From Litorimonas sp. (GTDB lineage Bacteria; Pseudomonadota; Alphaproteobacteria; Caulobacterales; Maricaulaceae), in assembly GCA_029936425.1 (NCBI GenBank), contig JAPYSU010000005.1, positions 124,001 through 188,000 of the forward strand: a stretch of 64,000 nt of DNA, in the 5' to 3' direction. The translations under genes were made by a program, and so were the position numbers. Positions 1-8,507 of this stretch are shown here, piece by piece. The notes beneath the pieces are model-generated. The model saw only the letters and a program-made list of their open reading frames with translations. It made no database searches and was not told the DNA's origin. Position 1 is the first letter of the stretch; each line of letters begins with the position of its first letter.

Positions 1-1187
1 GCCCGCTGATAAAAATTGTGTCCTAGTTCATGATGAACCGTAGAGAAATCTTCTCCGGTGACCTTGGTGCACATTTTGATCCGAATGTCGTCTTTTTCGT
101 CTATGTCCCAAGCAGAAGCATGGCACACAACTTCCCGATCCTCGGGTTTTGTGATGAGAGAGCGCTCATAAAAGGTGTCGGGAAGCGGTTCAAATCCCAT
201 TGAAGTAAAGAACTTCTCTGCCGTCTGAACCATTTTCAGAGCGTCATAGTCATTTTCTTCAAGACGTTCCGTCGTATCCACCCCTTCAGCCGCTCCTTCA
301 GGTGCAACCGCTTCATAAACATTCCCCCATTGCTGCGCCCACATATTGCCAAGAAGGTCTGCGCGGATAGGTTCGTCCAGAGGAACGACTTCATCGCCAT
401 ATTTGTCGTTTAGCTCAGCCCGGACATTACAATGCAGCTGATCATAAAGCGGCTTCACTTGATTCCAGAGACGGTTGGTTTCAGCGATAAAATCATCAGC
501 ATCCATATCATAACCGCCGCGCCATAATGCGCCTGCGTCTTCATAACCCAGCTCTTGGGCGCCTTCATTGACGATTTCCACCATGCGGGCATAATCGTCT
601 TTCATGGGTGGCGAGATTGTCCGCCAGCCTTCCCATATCGCCTTTAGTTCCTCTGGGTCGTCAGACTCAGCCATAATATCGCTGGCCTCCGTTAGGGAAA
701 TCATTTCGCCTTGATACTCAAACTTTCCCGTTCCGTAGGCTGCGTTAAGGCTTGTCATGATTTCTGAAAGTTCTTTGGCCGCTCCAGCACGTTCAGGGGC
801 AGGGAAGTTTGAAGCTCGTTTTAGACTATCAATCTTCCGGCGCATATCATCCGGGAGTGCAAGGTCATTAAAGCGTTTCGCTTCATTTGCGAGACGGGTA
901 TCTAAAAGGGCTGATTGCTCTGAGGCTTTTGAGGCAAGCCAATTGGTGTCTTCAGTAATGAAATTGTTATTTACCCAAGCAACACGAGCCTCATATTCAT
1001 TGAGGGTTGATTTTTCCTGCTCGGCCATTTCGAGGAATTCTTTCGCGTCTTGAACGGTCGGCTGGGAATTTGGGCTCGCCGCCTCAACCATTTTGTCTAC
1101 GTTCTCAGATGAACTGTCGACAGAGTCACCACATCCGGCAAGGGTGAGTGCCAGTACGCTGGCGGCAGATGATAAAAACAGCTTCAT
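1..1187 (-). CDS. M2-family peptidyl-dipeptidase (ACE-like) lipoprotein, 5' part only
   Basis: This is the N-terminal 395 residues of a zinc metallopeptidase; the gene runs off the left edge. It begins with a lipoprotein signal (lipobox LAGC, Cys19) followed by a Ser/Glu-rich linker. The rest is the long helical domain of the peptidase M2 (angiotensin-converting-enzyme-like) family, reading WEGWRTISPPMKDDYARMVE and later VVPLDEPIRADLLGNMWAQQW. The zinc-binding HELGH motif is at residues 386-390, almost at the window edge, so the distal Glu ligand and about 200 C-terminal residues lie outside. Bacterial members remove dipeptides from the C-termini of exported peptides, outside the cytoplasmic membrane. 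hemH diverges from it across a 145-bp gap. The family call is firm; the substrate is unknown. Confidence 0.9.
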   Translation of the reverse strand, partial: MKLFLSSAASVLALTLAGCGDSVDSSSENVDKMVEAASPNSQPTVQDAKEFLEMAEQEKSTLNEYEARVAWVNNNFITEDTNWLASKASEQSALLDTRLANEAKRFNDLALPDDMRRKIDSLKRASNFPAPERAGAAKELSEIMTSLNAAYGTGKFEYQGEMISLTEASDIMAESDDPEELKAIWEGWRTISPPMKDDYARMVEIVNEGAQELGYEDAGALWRGGYDMDADDFIAETNRLWNQVKPLYDQLHCNVRAELNDKYGDEVVPLDEPIRADLLGNMWAQQWGNVYEAVAPEGAAEGVDTTERLEENDYDALKMVQTAEKFFTSMGFEPLPDTFYERSLITKPEDREVVCHASAWDIDEKDDIRIKMCTKVTGEDFSTVHHELGHNFYQR

Positions 1188-1332
1188 ATTGTCCTCTTAT
1201 ATTTTTGCGAAGTTTAGTGTTTAAACGGGGCAAGTCCAATCTTACAATTAACCTTATTCGTAACCCCTCTTGCGAGAAGGTCAATGATGTCGATGAGCTT
1301 GGCATTATATCATTATTCGACGGAGCCTGAAT

Positions 1333-2343
1333 ATGACATCTAAAACCGGACTTCTTCTGGTTAATCTTGGCTCGCCTGACGCTCCAACGGCAGAAGCGAC
1401 GCGTCGATATTTAGCCGAATTTCTGCATGACCATCGCGTTATAGATACGTCTCGTTGGATTTGGTGTCCGATTTTACATGGGGTAATCCTAAGAGTCCGT
1501 CCGTCAAAATCCGCGAAGGCTTACCGGTCTATCTGGAATGAACCAGAATTTTCGGACCAAGAAGATCTGACCGACACGGCGCCTCTGGTGCGAGTCACAG
1601 AGGCTCAGACAGCAGGCGTGCAAGCCATATTCGGCGACACAGTTCATGTCGAAACTGCCATGCGTTACGGCAATCCTTCAATCCCGTCCGCTCTAAACAA
1701 ACTCACAGCAAGTGGCTGTGCGCGGATTGCTATTTTGCCGCTTTACCCACAATTTGCCGGCGCAACGACGGCATCGGTTTTTGACGGAATCGCAAAAGCG
1801 CTCAAGGGGCGTATGGATATCCCAGAAATTCGCTTCCTTAGAGACTATTATCAAGAAGAGGGTTTTATCAAATGCCTGGCGAATAGTCTGAAAGATCATT
1901 TGCAGACTTTGAACTGGAAACCGGAGGCCATTCTCGCCTCTTACCATGGCCTCCCGCAGAGCTATGTCGACAAGGGTGACCCATACCAATTAGAGTGCTT
2001 GAAAACGACGGAGCTGTTGCGACAACATACCGGTTATTCAAGGGACTATCTCTATTCAACCTTTCAGTCGCGCTTTGGTCCGAAAGCCTGGTTGCAGCCT
2101 TATACCGACAAGACATTGGAAAAACTGCCGTCACAGGGCGTAAAAAACGTCGCTGTCATGATGCCGGGTTTTGCAGCAGACTGCCTTGAGACCTTAGAGG
2201 AAATAAAGATTGAGGCGCGGGACAGCTTTTTGGAAGCAGGGGGAGAAAACTTTACGGCTGTGCCTTGCTTGAACACTCGAGCTGACCACATTGAATTCTT
2301 AGCCAGCCTCGCTAAAGAAAAGCTGTTAAAGGGATGGCTTTAA
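1333..2343 (+). CDS. hemH: ferrochelatase
   Basis: Ferrochelatase inserts Fe2+ into protoporphyrin IX, the last step of protoheme synthesis, at the inner face of the membrane. At 336 residues it has normal bacterial length. Visible family motifs are the N-terminal GLLLVNLGSPDAPT, the catalytic-His region ASYHGLPQSYVDKGDPY (about residue 200), and PGFAADCLETLEEI near residue 280, which contains the conserved acidic patch. I see no cluster of C-terminal cysteines of the kind that binds [2Fe-2S] in some family members. The ATG follows a GGAG ribosome-binding site. The 3' end overlaps the convergent P-loop gene by 18 bp. Confidence 0.95.
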   Translation: MTSKTGLLLVNLGSPDAPTAEATRRYLAEFLHDHRVIDTSRWIWCPILHGVILRVRPSKSAKAYRSIWNEPEFSDQEDLTDTAPLVRVTEAQTAGVQAIFGDTVHVETAMRYGNPSIPSALNKLTASGCARIAILPLYPQFAGATTASVFDGIAKALKGRMDIPEIRFLRDYYQEEGFIKCLANSLKDHLQTLNWKPEAILASYHGLPQSYVDKGDPYQLECLKTTELLRQHTGYSRDYLYSTFQSRFGPKAWLQPYTDKTLEKLPSQGVKNVAVMMPGFAADCLETLEEIKIEARDSFLEAGGENFTAVPCLNTRADHIEFLASLAKEKLLKGWL

Positions 2344-2970
2344 TTTTTTGAATATGTCTTCAACCGTATTTTCTGGATTGAGGATATATTCGCTGGAAAG
2401 AACTGCGTCGGCCAAGGCCTCATAGCTTTCAGCTCTGGCTTCTAGCAATTTTGGATAGGATTCCAACACGGCGTCTTGGTCTGTTTGTCCAAGATTTTGG
2501 TCAAAGTAATTTTTCCAAATCAGGGGTTTGGGCTGCTGGAAATATTGAACCTTTAATCTTTTAAGTGCCGCTTCGCTCGCCTGGATATATACGACGTAGT
2601 GCGTTTCACATAATAGTTGGAGAACGTCATCTCCCGTATAGATAACGCTTCCCGTGGTATCGAGTATAGTATTGCGTTTATTGAGGGATAACGCTTTTCG
2701 AGTTGCGGACGTTTCAAGAGCAATCGACCTTTTTTCTCGGTCTGAGTAACCTTCGGAATAGGGCTGCCCCTGCCATTCAGCAAAACTAGCCATGTCGTCA
2801 TGCCCGAGTTCTTCCCAAATCAACTTGTCGACTTCAACGAGCTCAAAATCAAACCGCTCAGCCAATCGCGTGGCTGTATAACTTTTTCCGATATTCGACA
2901 TGCCGATAAACGCCAGACGCAATTTTCCGGACCTAAAACGGCTTTCAAATTCTGATAGGTTCAGTTTCAT
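2326..2970 (-). CDS. P-loop NTPase, small-molecule-kinase-like, function unknown
   Basis: A 214-residue protein with a clear Walker A motif (GMSNIGKS, about residues 23-30) followed by a helix and an acidic strand (FELVEVDKLIWEEL). This resembles shikimate/gluconate-kinase-type P-loop folds. A second conserved stretch, NTILDTTGSVIYTGDDVL, fits the substrate-binding or Walker B region of small-molecule kinases, and VVYIQASEAALKRL fits a LID-type segment. I cannot name a substrate. It follows thrC with only 2 bp between stop and start, so it is probably cotranscribed with threonine synthase. Homoserine or an amino-acid-related metabolite is a guess from context only. Confidence 0.75.
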   Translation of the reverse strand: MKLNLSEFESRFRSGKLRLAFIGMSNIGKSYTATRLAERFDFELVEVDKLIWEELGHDDMASFAEWQGQPYSEGYSDREKRSIALETSATRKALSLNKRNTILDTTGSVIYTGDDVLQLLCETHYVVYIQASEAALKRLKVQYFQQPKPLIWKNYFDQNLGQTDQDAVLESYPKLLEARAESYEALADAVLSSEYILNPENTVEDIFKKLKPSL

Positions 2971-2972
2971 CT

Positions 2973-4316
2973 CTATCCGAGATAATCGGAAAGCGCGTCA
3001 AGCGTCGGGGCAAGAGACGTCACGCGTTTCTTCTGTTTCATGGATTTTGCTAAAGGCTCTGGCAGCTTAATTTTAGTATCAATTATGCGCTCGACACTAT
3101 CAGCGAATTTTGCCGGATGCGCTGTTGCGACGGTCACCTTTATGAACTCTCGTTCAACATCTTTCGAGAACGCCTCCATAGCCAGATGCCCCACAGCTGT
3201 ATGCGGACACATAATATATCCGGTTTTATTGAAAATCCGTCTAAGGTGACGTTCTGTTTCTTCGTCGGAGAAAGACGCGCCCCAGCAAAGTTCTGACACC
3301 TTATCGAAATCTTTGTCTAGCAGGTCCAGAATACGTGGAAAATTGTTTGGCCGCCCAATATCCATGGCATTGGAAAGTGTCGGCACAGAGGGACGTGGCC
3401 GATATTCGCCGTCTTCTAAGTAATCAACAAATGGGTCGTTTGAGTTGTTACCAACAACAAAACGATCGATGGGGGCGCCCATTTTCTTGGCGATGATACC
3501 GCCCGTCAGATTCCCGAGATTGCCCGAAGGAATCGAATAAACGAGGGATACTCCGGGATGGGCAGCCTTAACCTGCAAGGACGTCCAAAAGTAATAAAAG
3601 CTTTGAGGAATGACGCGGCCGACATTTATCGAATTAGCCGACATCAAGTTATGTTTTTCGCTCAAGACTTTGTCAGCAAAGGCGTCTTTGACAAGTTGCT
3701 GGCAATCATCAAAGCTGCCTTCCAGGCTCACGGCTTGGACGTTGGAATTATGGCCTCCAATAGTACAAAGTTGTTGTTCCTGGACTTTGCTGACGCCGCC
3801 TTCGGGGTAAAGTATGACAACCCGAATACCTTCTTGGTCTAGAAATGCGTCTCCAACTGCGCCGCCTGTATCGCCTGAGGTGGCCACCAAAATCGTGCGG
3901 GTCTGGCCCTTGGTTTTCATCAACTCTGAGGCAGAGCGTCCCATAAAGCGGGCGGCAAAATCCTTAAAAGCCAGGGTCGGGCCATGGAAAAGTTCAAGAA
4001 TATACTCATCCGCAACCTCAGTCATGGCCGTGTCCAGCTCGGCTCCTTTAAATGTTTTCAAAGGAAGAGGAAAATTATACGCATCTTCACATAACGACTT
4101 TAAAGCCGCTTCGCTAAAAGCCTTATCAATGAAGTTTTTGGCAAGTTCAGCGGCGCAGGCCCAGAAGGGTAGCGCGCCCAATTTCGCCGTCTCTTCTGAC
4201 TTATAAAAAGGGAGATTATCTGGCATCCACAAACCGCCATCAGGCGCGAGAGAGGCCAGTAACGCCTGACCGAAGTCAGCTTTCTCATCGTGATTAAGAT
4301 GGGAATGATAAGTCAT
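2973..4316 (-). CDS. thrC: threonine synthase
   Basis: A 447-residue PLP enzyme that converts O-phosphohomoserine to threonine. The N-terminal threonine-synthase domain (DEKADFGQALLASLAPDGGLW) is followed by the PLP-lysine segment LAFKDFAARFMGR near residue 118, with Lys in FKD. Next come the phosphate-binding loop VATSGDTGGAVGDAF and the IPSGNLGNLTGGIIAKKMG motif. Length matches the long bacterial type used by alpha- and gammaproteobacteria. The P-loop gene follows 2 bp downstream in the same direction. Upstream is a 65-bp gap to the XRE-cupin regulator, also leftward, so readthrough is possible. Confidence 0.95.
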   Translation of the reverse strand: MTYHSHLNHDEKADFGQALLASLAPDGGLWMPDNLPFYKSEETAKLGALPFWACAAELAKNFIDKAFSEAALKSLCEDAYNFPLPLKTFKGAELDTAMTEVADEYILELFHGPTLAFKDFAARFMGRSASELMKTKGQTRTILVATSGDTGGAVGDAFLDQEGIRVVILYPEGGVSKVQEQQLCTIGGHNSNVQAVSLEGSFDDCQQLVKDAFADKVLSEKHNLMSANSINVGRVIPQSFYYFWTSLQVKAAHPGVSLVYSIPSGNLGNLTGGIIAKKMGAPIDRFVVGNNSNDPFVDYLEDGEYRPRPSVPTLSNAMDIGRPNNFPRILDLLDKDFDKVSELCWGASFSDEETERHLRRIFNKTGYIMCPHTAVGHLAMEAFSKDVEREFIKVTVATAHPAKFADSVERIIDTKIKLPEPLAKSMKQKKRVTSLAPTLDALSDYLG

Positions 4317-4381
4317 GTAGTTTTACTAAAGGAGTTTGGGAGGGACGCAAGGATTTCCCGCCGGTTGGGCAAACCTCGTTT

Positions 4382-4999
4382 TTATAAAGGTTGAGTTCGA
4401 ACCATATGGGCCAAAATATTAACCATAGTCGCATGAGCAGGTGTGTCGCCCGTATTCGTCAGGCTGTGTTCAAAGTCGCCCCGATAGCGAATCGTCTCGC
4501 CTGCCTTAGCAACCCAGCGCTTTCCCCCGATCTCGACAGTGACTTCACCGGAAAGAATACTCAGATTCTCGACGGACCCGGCTGGGTGAGGCGAACTTTT
4601 AAGTACGCCGCTCGGTTGCGCCTGAAAATCATACCATTGAACCCATTGAACTGTGTCGATCGAGCCGATTATACGGAGTTCACATAAACCATCTTCGCTT
4701 TTCAGAAGTGGAATATCCTGCACAAACAGCTTTTCTATGAGAACGTCTTGATCTTCATCAGCCGATACCATGGCCTCGACACTGGTTTTCAATGCAAGGC
4801 TGAGTCGGGATAGGGTTGCCAAAGACGGGTTGGTCTCATTTTTCTCAATCTGGCTGATCATGGATTTCGCGACGCCAGACATTTCAGATAATTCGCCGAG
4901 CGATAATTTATCGGCGGTTCTTAAGCGGAGGATTGTCTGACCTAATTTTTCGGATAAAGCATCAGTTTCCGGGCAATATTGTCTTTTTTGTCTGGCCAT
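4382..4999 (-). CDS. XRE-family regulator with C-terminal cupin domain (SutR-like)
   Basis: A 205-residue repressor-type protein. An N-terminal helix-turn-helix (about residues 14-70, LSLGELSEMSGVAKSMISQIEKNETNPS) is joined to a C-terminal cupin (about 115-195, including SGEVTVEIGGKRWVAKAGETIRYRG). The architecture is that of small-ligand-responsive regulators such as E. coli SutR (sulfur use) and PuuR. It is divergent from cysG, and a perfect 16-bp palindrome lies in the 162-bp gap between them, so it most likely controls itself and the sulfate-assimilation operon. The regulatory role is inference from position. The ligand is unknown. Confidence 0.85.
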   Translation of the reverse strand: MARQKRQYCPETDALSEKLGQTILRLRTADKLSLGELSEMSGVAKSMISQIEKNETNPSLATLSRLSLALKTSVEAMVSADEDQDVLIEKLFVQDIPLLKSEDGLCELRIIGSIDTVQWVQWYDFQAQPSGVLKSSPHPAGSVENLSILSGEVTVEIGGKRWVAKAGETIRYRGDFEHSLTNTGDTPAHATMVNILAHMVRTQPL

Positions 5000-5080
5000 G
5001 TTCTTTCCTGGTTCGCCCTCACGCCTCTGTGATGACTTTGCGAAAACTATTTTCCGCTTGGACTAGATTTTGTTCACTTC

Positions 5081-5096
5081 GTTCTATATATAGAAC
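5081..5096. promoter_or_regulatory. Perfect 16-bp palindrome, probable operator of the XRE-cupin regulator
   Basis: The sequence GTTCTATATATAGAAC is a perfect dyad in the divergent gap between the XRE-cupin gene and cysG, 65 bp before the cysG start. Helix-turn-helix dimers of the XRE family commonly bind such dyads. A further GTTC half-site lies just upstream, in TGTTCACTTC. The operator role is inferred from symmetry and position. Confidence 0.6.
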
Positions 5097-5161
5097 ATTC
5101 AAACAAGGCAAGTGAGTAAAGCCAAGTGCATAATCACAAGCTTTAAACAAAGGCGGAAGAC

Positions 5162-6547
5162 ATGCGATACCTTCCTATACATATAGATACGAAAGATGTG
5201 ACCCTTCGTGTTATTGGGGGCGGCGAGGCGGCGGAAGCCAAATTACGTACCCTGTTAAAAACAGAAGCGCGTCTCGAAGTTGTTTCCGATTCGATCAGCG
5301 CCGAAATATCGCGTTGGTCAGAGGATGGGCGTCTGGTATGGATTCAGAAAGCTTTTGATATATCTGACCTAGACGGCGCCAGACTGGTTTATGCGGCTAC
5401 AGAAGATGATTCTCTGAACGCAGAAATAGCGGCGGCCGCGCATGAACGGGGAGTACTTGCAAATGCGGCGGACCAGAAGTCTGCCTGTGCTTTTATTACG
5501 CCCGCCTTGGTAGACCGGTCGCCCGTGCTGGTCTCAATTGGAACGGAAGGCACAACGCCGGGACTTGCCCGGGCGCTGAAAGCCGACTTGGAAAAACGCC
5601 TGCCGGCGGATCTGGGGAAACTCGCTTTACTCACGAAAAAACTTCGGGCCAAAGTGAAAACACATTTGCCAGACCTGTCAGACCGTCAAACCTTTTGGGC
5701 GAGAATATTTGGTGGGAAGGACCTTACGCACCAGCTGAGAAGCGACGCCAAGACTTTCACAGAAACTGTTGAAAATGCATTATTAAATCAATCAACGGTG
5801 AAAACAGGGCAAGTGGCGCTCGTAGGGGCGGGTCCGGGTAATCCTGACTTGCTGACCTTTGCCGCGCAGCAGGCCCTTCACGGTGCAGACGTCATTATAT
5901 ATGACCGACTTGTCAGCCACGAGGTCTTGGAGTTAGGGCGCCGCGAGGCTGAGTATATTTATGTTGGCAAGACCCCCAACGGCCCGTCCGTTACCCAAGA
6001 CGATATCAATTCGATATTGGTTGATAAGGCCCTTAAAGGTTTTCATGTTGTACGCCTGAAAGGCGGAGATCCGCTTATTTTTGGACGCGCTGATGAAGAG
6101 ATTTCTGTTCTTCATGACGCCGATATTCCTTTCCGTATTGTTCCCGGTATTACCGCCGCGGCCGGAGCGGCTGCAGAAATCGGAGCGTCTCTGACGACGC
6201 GCGGCAAAAACTCTTCAGTCACCTTCCTTACGGGCCATGACGTCAAGGGTTACGCCAAGCAAGATTGGAAGACGCTTGCCAAGCAAAATTCGCGAGCGAT
6301 TGTTTATATGGGCGTTGGAGCGTCTAGATTTATTCAAGGGCGTTTACTTATACACGGCGCCTCTAAAGACACACCTGTTACAGTGGTCGAAAACGCAACC
6401 CGCCCGAACCAGAAGGTTGTAAGCACACAACTTTCATCAATGGCCGATGATATGGCCAAATCTCAAATCAAGGGACCGGCGGTTCTGATGCTTGGTTACT
6501 CGGCCAATAAAACTGAAATTCCTGATATTTTTAAGGCTGTTTCATGA
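5162..6547 (+). CDS. cysG: siroheme synthase (precorrin-2 dehydrogenase/ferrochelatase + uroporphyrinogen-III C-methyltransferase)
   Basis: A 461-residue trifunctional enzyme that makes siroheme from uroporphyrinogen III for sulfite reductase. Residues 1 to about 150 are the NAD-dependent precorrin-2 dehydrogenase/sirohydrochlorin ferrochelatase half (LRVIGGGEAAEAKLRTLL). A helical dimerisation segment follows. From about residue 215 comes the SAM-dependent methyltransferase half, with VALVGAGPGNPDLLT, IYDRLVS, VVRLKGGDPLIFGR and VPGITAAAGAAAEIG. Length matches E. coli CysG. It is the first gene of the sulfur operon and its stop overlaps the DUF2849 start by 4 bp. The cofactor is used by the cysI product two genes downstream. 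Confidence 0.96.
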   Translation: MRYLPIHIDTKDVTLRVIGGGEAAEAKLRTLLKTEARLEVVSDSISAEISRWSEDGRLVWIQKAFDISDLDGARLVYAATEDDSLNAEIAAAAHERGVLANAADQKSACAFITPALVDRSPVLVSIGTEGTTPGLARALKADLEKRLPADLGKLALLTKKLRAKVKTHLPDLSDRQTFWARIFGGKDLTHQLRSDAKTFTETVENALLNQSTVKTGQVALVGAGPGNPDLLTFAAQQALHGADVIIYDRLVSHEVLELGRREAEYIYVGKTPNGPSVTQDDINSILVDKALKGFHVVRLKGGDPLIFGRADEEISVLHDADIPFRIVPGITAAAGAAAEIGASLTTRGKNSSVTFLTGHDVKGYAKQDWKTLAKQNSRAIVYMGVGASRFIQGRLLIHGASKDTPVTVVENATRPNQKVVSTQLSSMADDMAKSQIKGPAVLMLGYSANKTEIPDIFKAVS

Positions 6548-6867
6548 GCTCTGCAAAACACAAAGGGAAGGGACCTCAGTCCCTTACCGCCAATACTTTA
6601 CGAGATGGGCTCAGTGTCTGGCTCACGCCGGAATTTGAGTGGTCCATGAAATATGCGGAAGCCCTAACGACCGAAGATGATGACGTGATCGAAAAGATGG
6701 AAGCTTTTGGCGTAAAAAGCGAACACGCCAATGATGTCGTCGCGCCTTACTTCATTGATGTGGAAGTGGAGACGGGCCTTCCCGTCCGCTACCGCGAAAA
6801 ATTCCGTGTCAGAGGCCCTAGCTATGACACGGCCACACTTGTTCCTCTTGATATTCAAAAGGTCTAA
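6544..6867 (+). CDS. DUF2849 protein of the sulfite-reduction operon
   Basis: A 107-residue soluble protein of the DUF2849 family, which in alphaproteobacteria is characteristically found between cysG and cysI. No catalytic motif is evident. The middle reads LTPEFEWSMKYAEALTTEDD and the end is a strand-rich segment (PYFIDVEVETGLPVRYREKF). The start overlaps the cysG stop by 4 bp and the stop lies 2 bp before cysI, so translation is probably coupled. Its role is unknown. Context suggests help with sulfite reductase assembly or electron supply. Confidence 0.85.
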   Translation: MSSAKHKGKGPQSLTANTLRDGLSVWLTPEFEWSMKYAEALTTEDDDVIEKMEAFGVKSEHANDVVAPYFIDVEVETGLPVRYREKFRVRGPSYDTATLVPLDIQKV

Positions 6868-6869
6868 TC

Positions 6870-8507
6870 ATGTATCGTTATGACGAATTTGACGCCGAAA
6901 TGGTGTCCTCCCGCGTGGCACAATTCAGGGGGCAGGTTGAACGCCGTCTCAACGGCGCCCTGAGTGAAGCCGAGTTCCGACCTCTGCGTCTAATGAACGG
7001 ACTCTACCTCCAGCTGCATGCTTATATGCTACGGGTCGCCGTGCCATACGGGACGCTGAATTCCGAGCAAATGCGAAAGCTTGCCTATCTCGCGGATAAA
7101 TATGACCGAGGATACGGCCACATTACAACACGTCAGAATATGCAGTTTAACTGGCCAGAGTTGACCGATGTGCCTGATATGCTTGAAGAATTGGCGAGCG
7201 TGGAGATGCACGCTATCCAGACATCAGGCAACTGCATTCGCAACGTAACGTCTGATCCCTATGCCGGCGCAATAGCCGATGAAATCGAGGATCCGCGCCC
7301 AACCTGTGAAATCCTGCGTCAGTGGTCAACGCTTCACCCGGAATTCTCCTTCTTACCCCGTAAGTTCAAGATCGCTGTTACAGCGTCTGAAAAAGACCGT
7401 GCGCTCATCCGCGCCCATGACATTGGTATCGAAATTATCAAGAATAAACAGGGAGAGGTCGGATATCGTATCCTTGTTGGCGGTGGTTTGGGCCGGACGC
7501 CGATTATCGGTCAGGTTCTCCGTGAATTCCTACCGCGCGTAGAGCTTTTGCCTTATTTGGAAGCCACTTTGCGCGTTTATAACCGCTTTGGACGCCGCGA
7601 TAATAAGTATAAGGCCCGGATTAAGATCCTTGTTCAGGAAACAGGGATAGAGGATTTCCGCAATTTGGTCGAAGCGGAATATGCCGACCTTGTTCCCTTG
7701 GATATTTCAGTTTCGCCGGAAGAGGTGGATCGCATCCATCGATACTTCACGCCCCCAGAGCACAAGGGCTTGCAAGACATTAAAATCAAAAGCGATGATC
7801 CCGGCTTTTCCCGCTGGCTTAAGCACAATGTTTTGCCGAATAAGGTTCCTGGCTATTCGATCGTCAATATTTCTCTGAAGCCGAAAGAAAGAGCGCCGGG
7901 GGATGTGACCTCTGAGCAAATGCGGGTCATCGCCGACTTGTCCGACGAATTCAGTTTTTCCGAGATACGCACCACGCATCAGCAAAACCTTGTTCTTCCT
8001 CATGTTGAAACGTCCGAGCTTGAAAACGTTTATAAAAAGCTTGTCGCCGCAAAAATGAACGAAGGAAATATCGGCCTCATTACGGATATTATTTGCTGCC
8101 CCGGTATGGATTTTTGTTCTCTTGCGACAGCCAGATCTATTCCTGTTTCCCAAGCCATAGCAGAGCGATTTTGGGACGCAGAGCGGCAAGCCATGATCGG
8201 CGAAATGCAGATCAAAATTTCGGGCTGCATCAATGCCTGCGGCCATCACCATGTCGGTCATATTGGCATTCTCGGCTTAGAGAAAGCCGGCGTTGAATTC
8301 TACCAGGTAAAGATCGGAGGCGACCCTTCCGAAAATGCGGCGCTTGGCCAGATTACAGGTCCAGGCTTTTCGCAGGAAGAGCTTATCGACGGGATCGAGC
8401 GCATGGTCGATCACTATATTGAAATTCGCGAAAACGAAGAACGCTTTATCGACACGGTGCGCCGCGCCGGTGTCGATAGCTTCAAAGAGGTCCTCTATGT
8501 CGACTAA
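6870..8507 (+). CDS. cysI: sulfite (nitrite/sulfite) reductase hemoprotein
   Basis: A 545-residue siroheme/[4Fe-4S] reductase that carries out the six-electron reduction of sulfite to sulfide. Both halves of the duplicated ferredoxin-like plus siroheme fold are visible. The first has YGTLNSEQMRKLAYLADKYD and GHITTRQNMQFNW. The cluster/siroheme ligands come late in the protein as C-x5-C (CPGMDFC) and C-x3-C (SGCINACGHHH). No cysJ-type flavoprotein gene is nearby, so the electron donor is probably ferredoxin or encoded elsewhere. The gene overlaps the downstream DUF934-CysH gene by 11 bp. Nitrite reductase is the other family activity, but siroheme and CysH genes in the operon favour sulfite. 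Confidence 0.93.
   Translation: MYRYDEFDAEMVSSRVAQFRGQVERRLNGALSEAEFRPLRLMNGLYLQLHAYMLRVAVPYGTLNSEQMRKLAYLADKYDRGYGHITTRQNMQFNWPELTDVPDMLEELASVEMHAIQTSGNCIRNVTSDPYAGAIADEIEDPRPTCEILRQWSTLHPEFSFLPRKFKIAVTASEKDRALIRAHDIGIEIIKNKQGEVGYRILVGGGLGRTPIIGQVLREFLPRVELLPYLEATLRVYNRFGRRDNKYKARIKILVQETGIEDFRNLVEAEYADLVPLDISVSPEEVDRIHRYFTPPEHKGLQDIKIKSDDPGFSRWLKHNVLPNKVPGYSIVNISLKPKERAPGDVTSEQMRVIADLSDEFSFSEIRTTHQQNLVLPHVETSELENVYKKLVAAKMNEGNIGLITDIICCPGMDFCSLATARSIPVSQAIAERFWDAERQAMIGEMQIKISGCINACGHHHVGHIGILGLEKAGVEFYQVKIGGDPSENAALGQITGPGFSQEELIDGIERMVDHYIEIRENEERFIDTVRRAGVDSFKEVLYVD

Noticed and set aside
8335..8496. Open frame extending the DUF934-CysH gene upstream inside cysI
   Set aside because: It overlaps the conserved cysI C-terminus, and the ATG at 8497 has a good ribosome-binding site at proper spacing.
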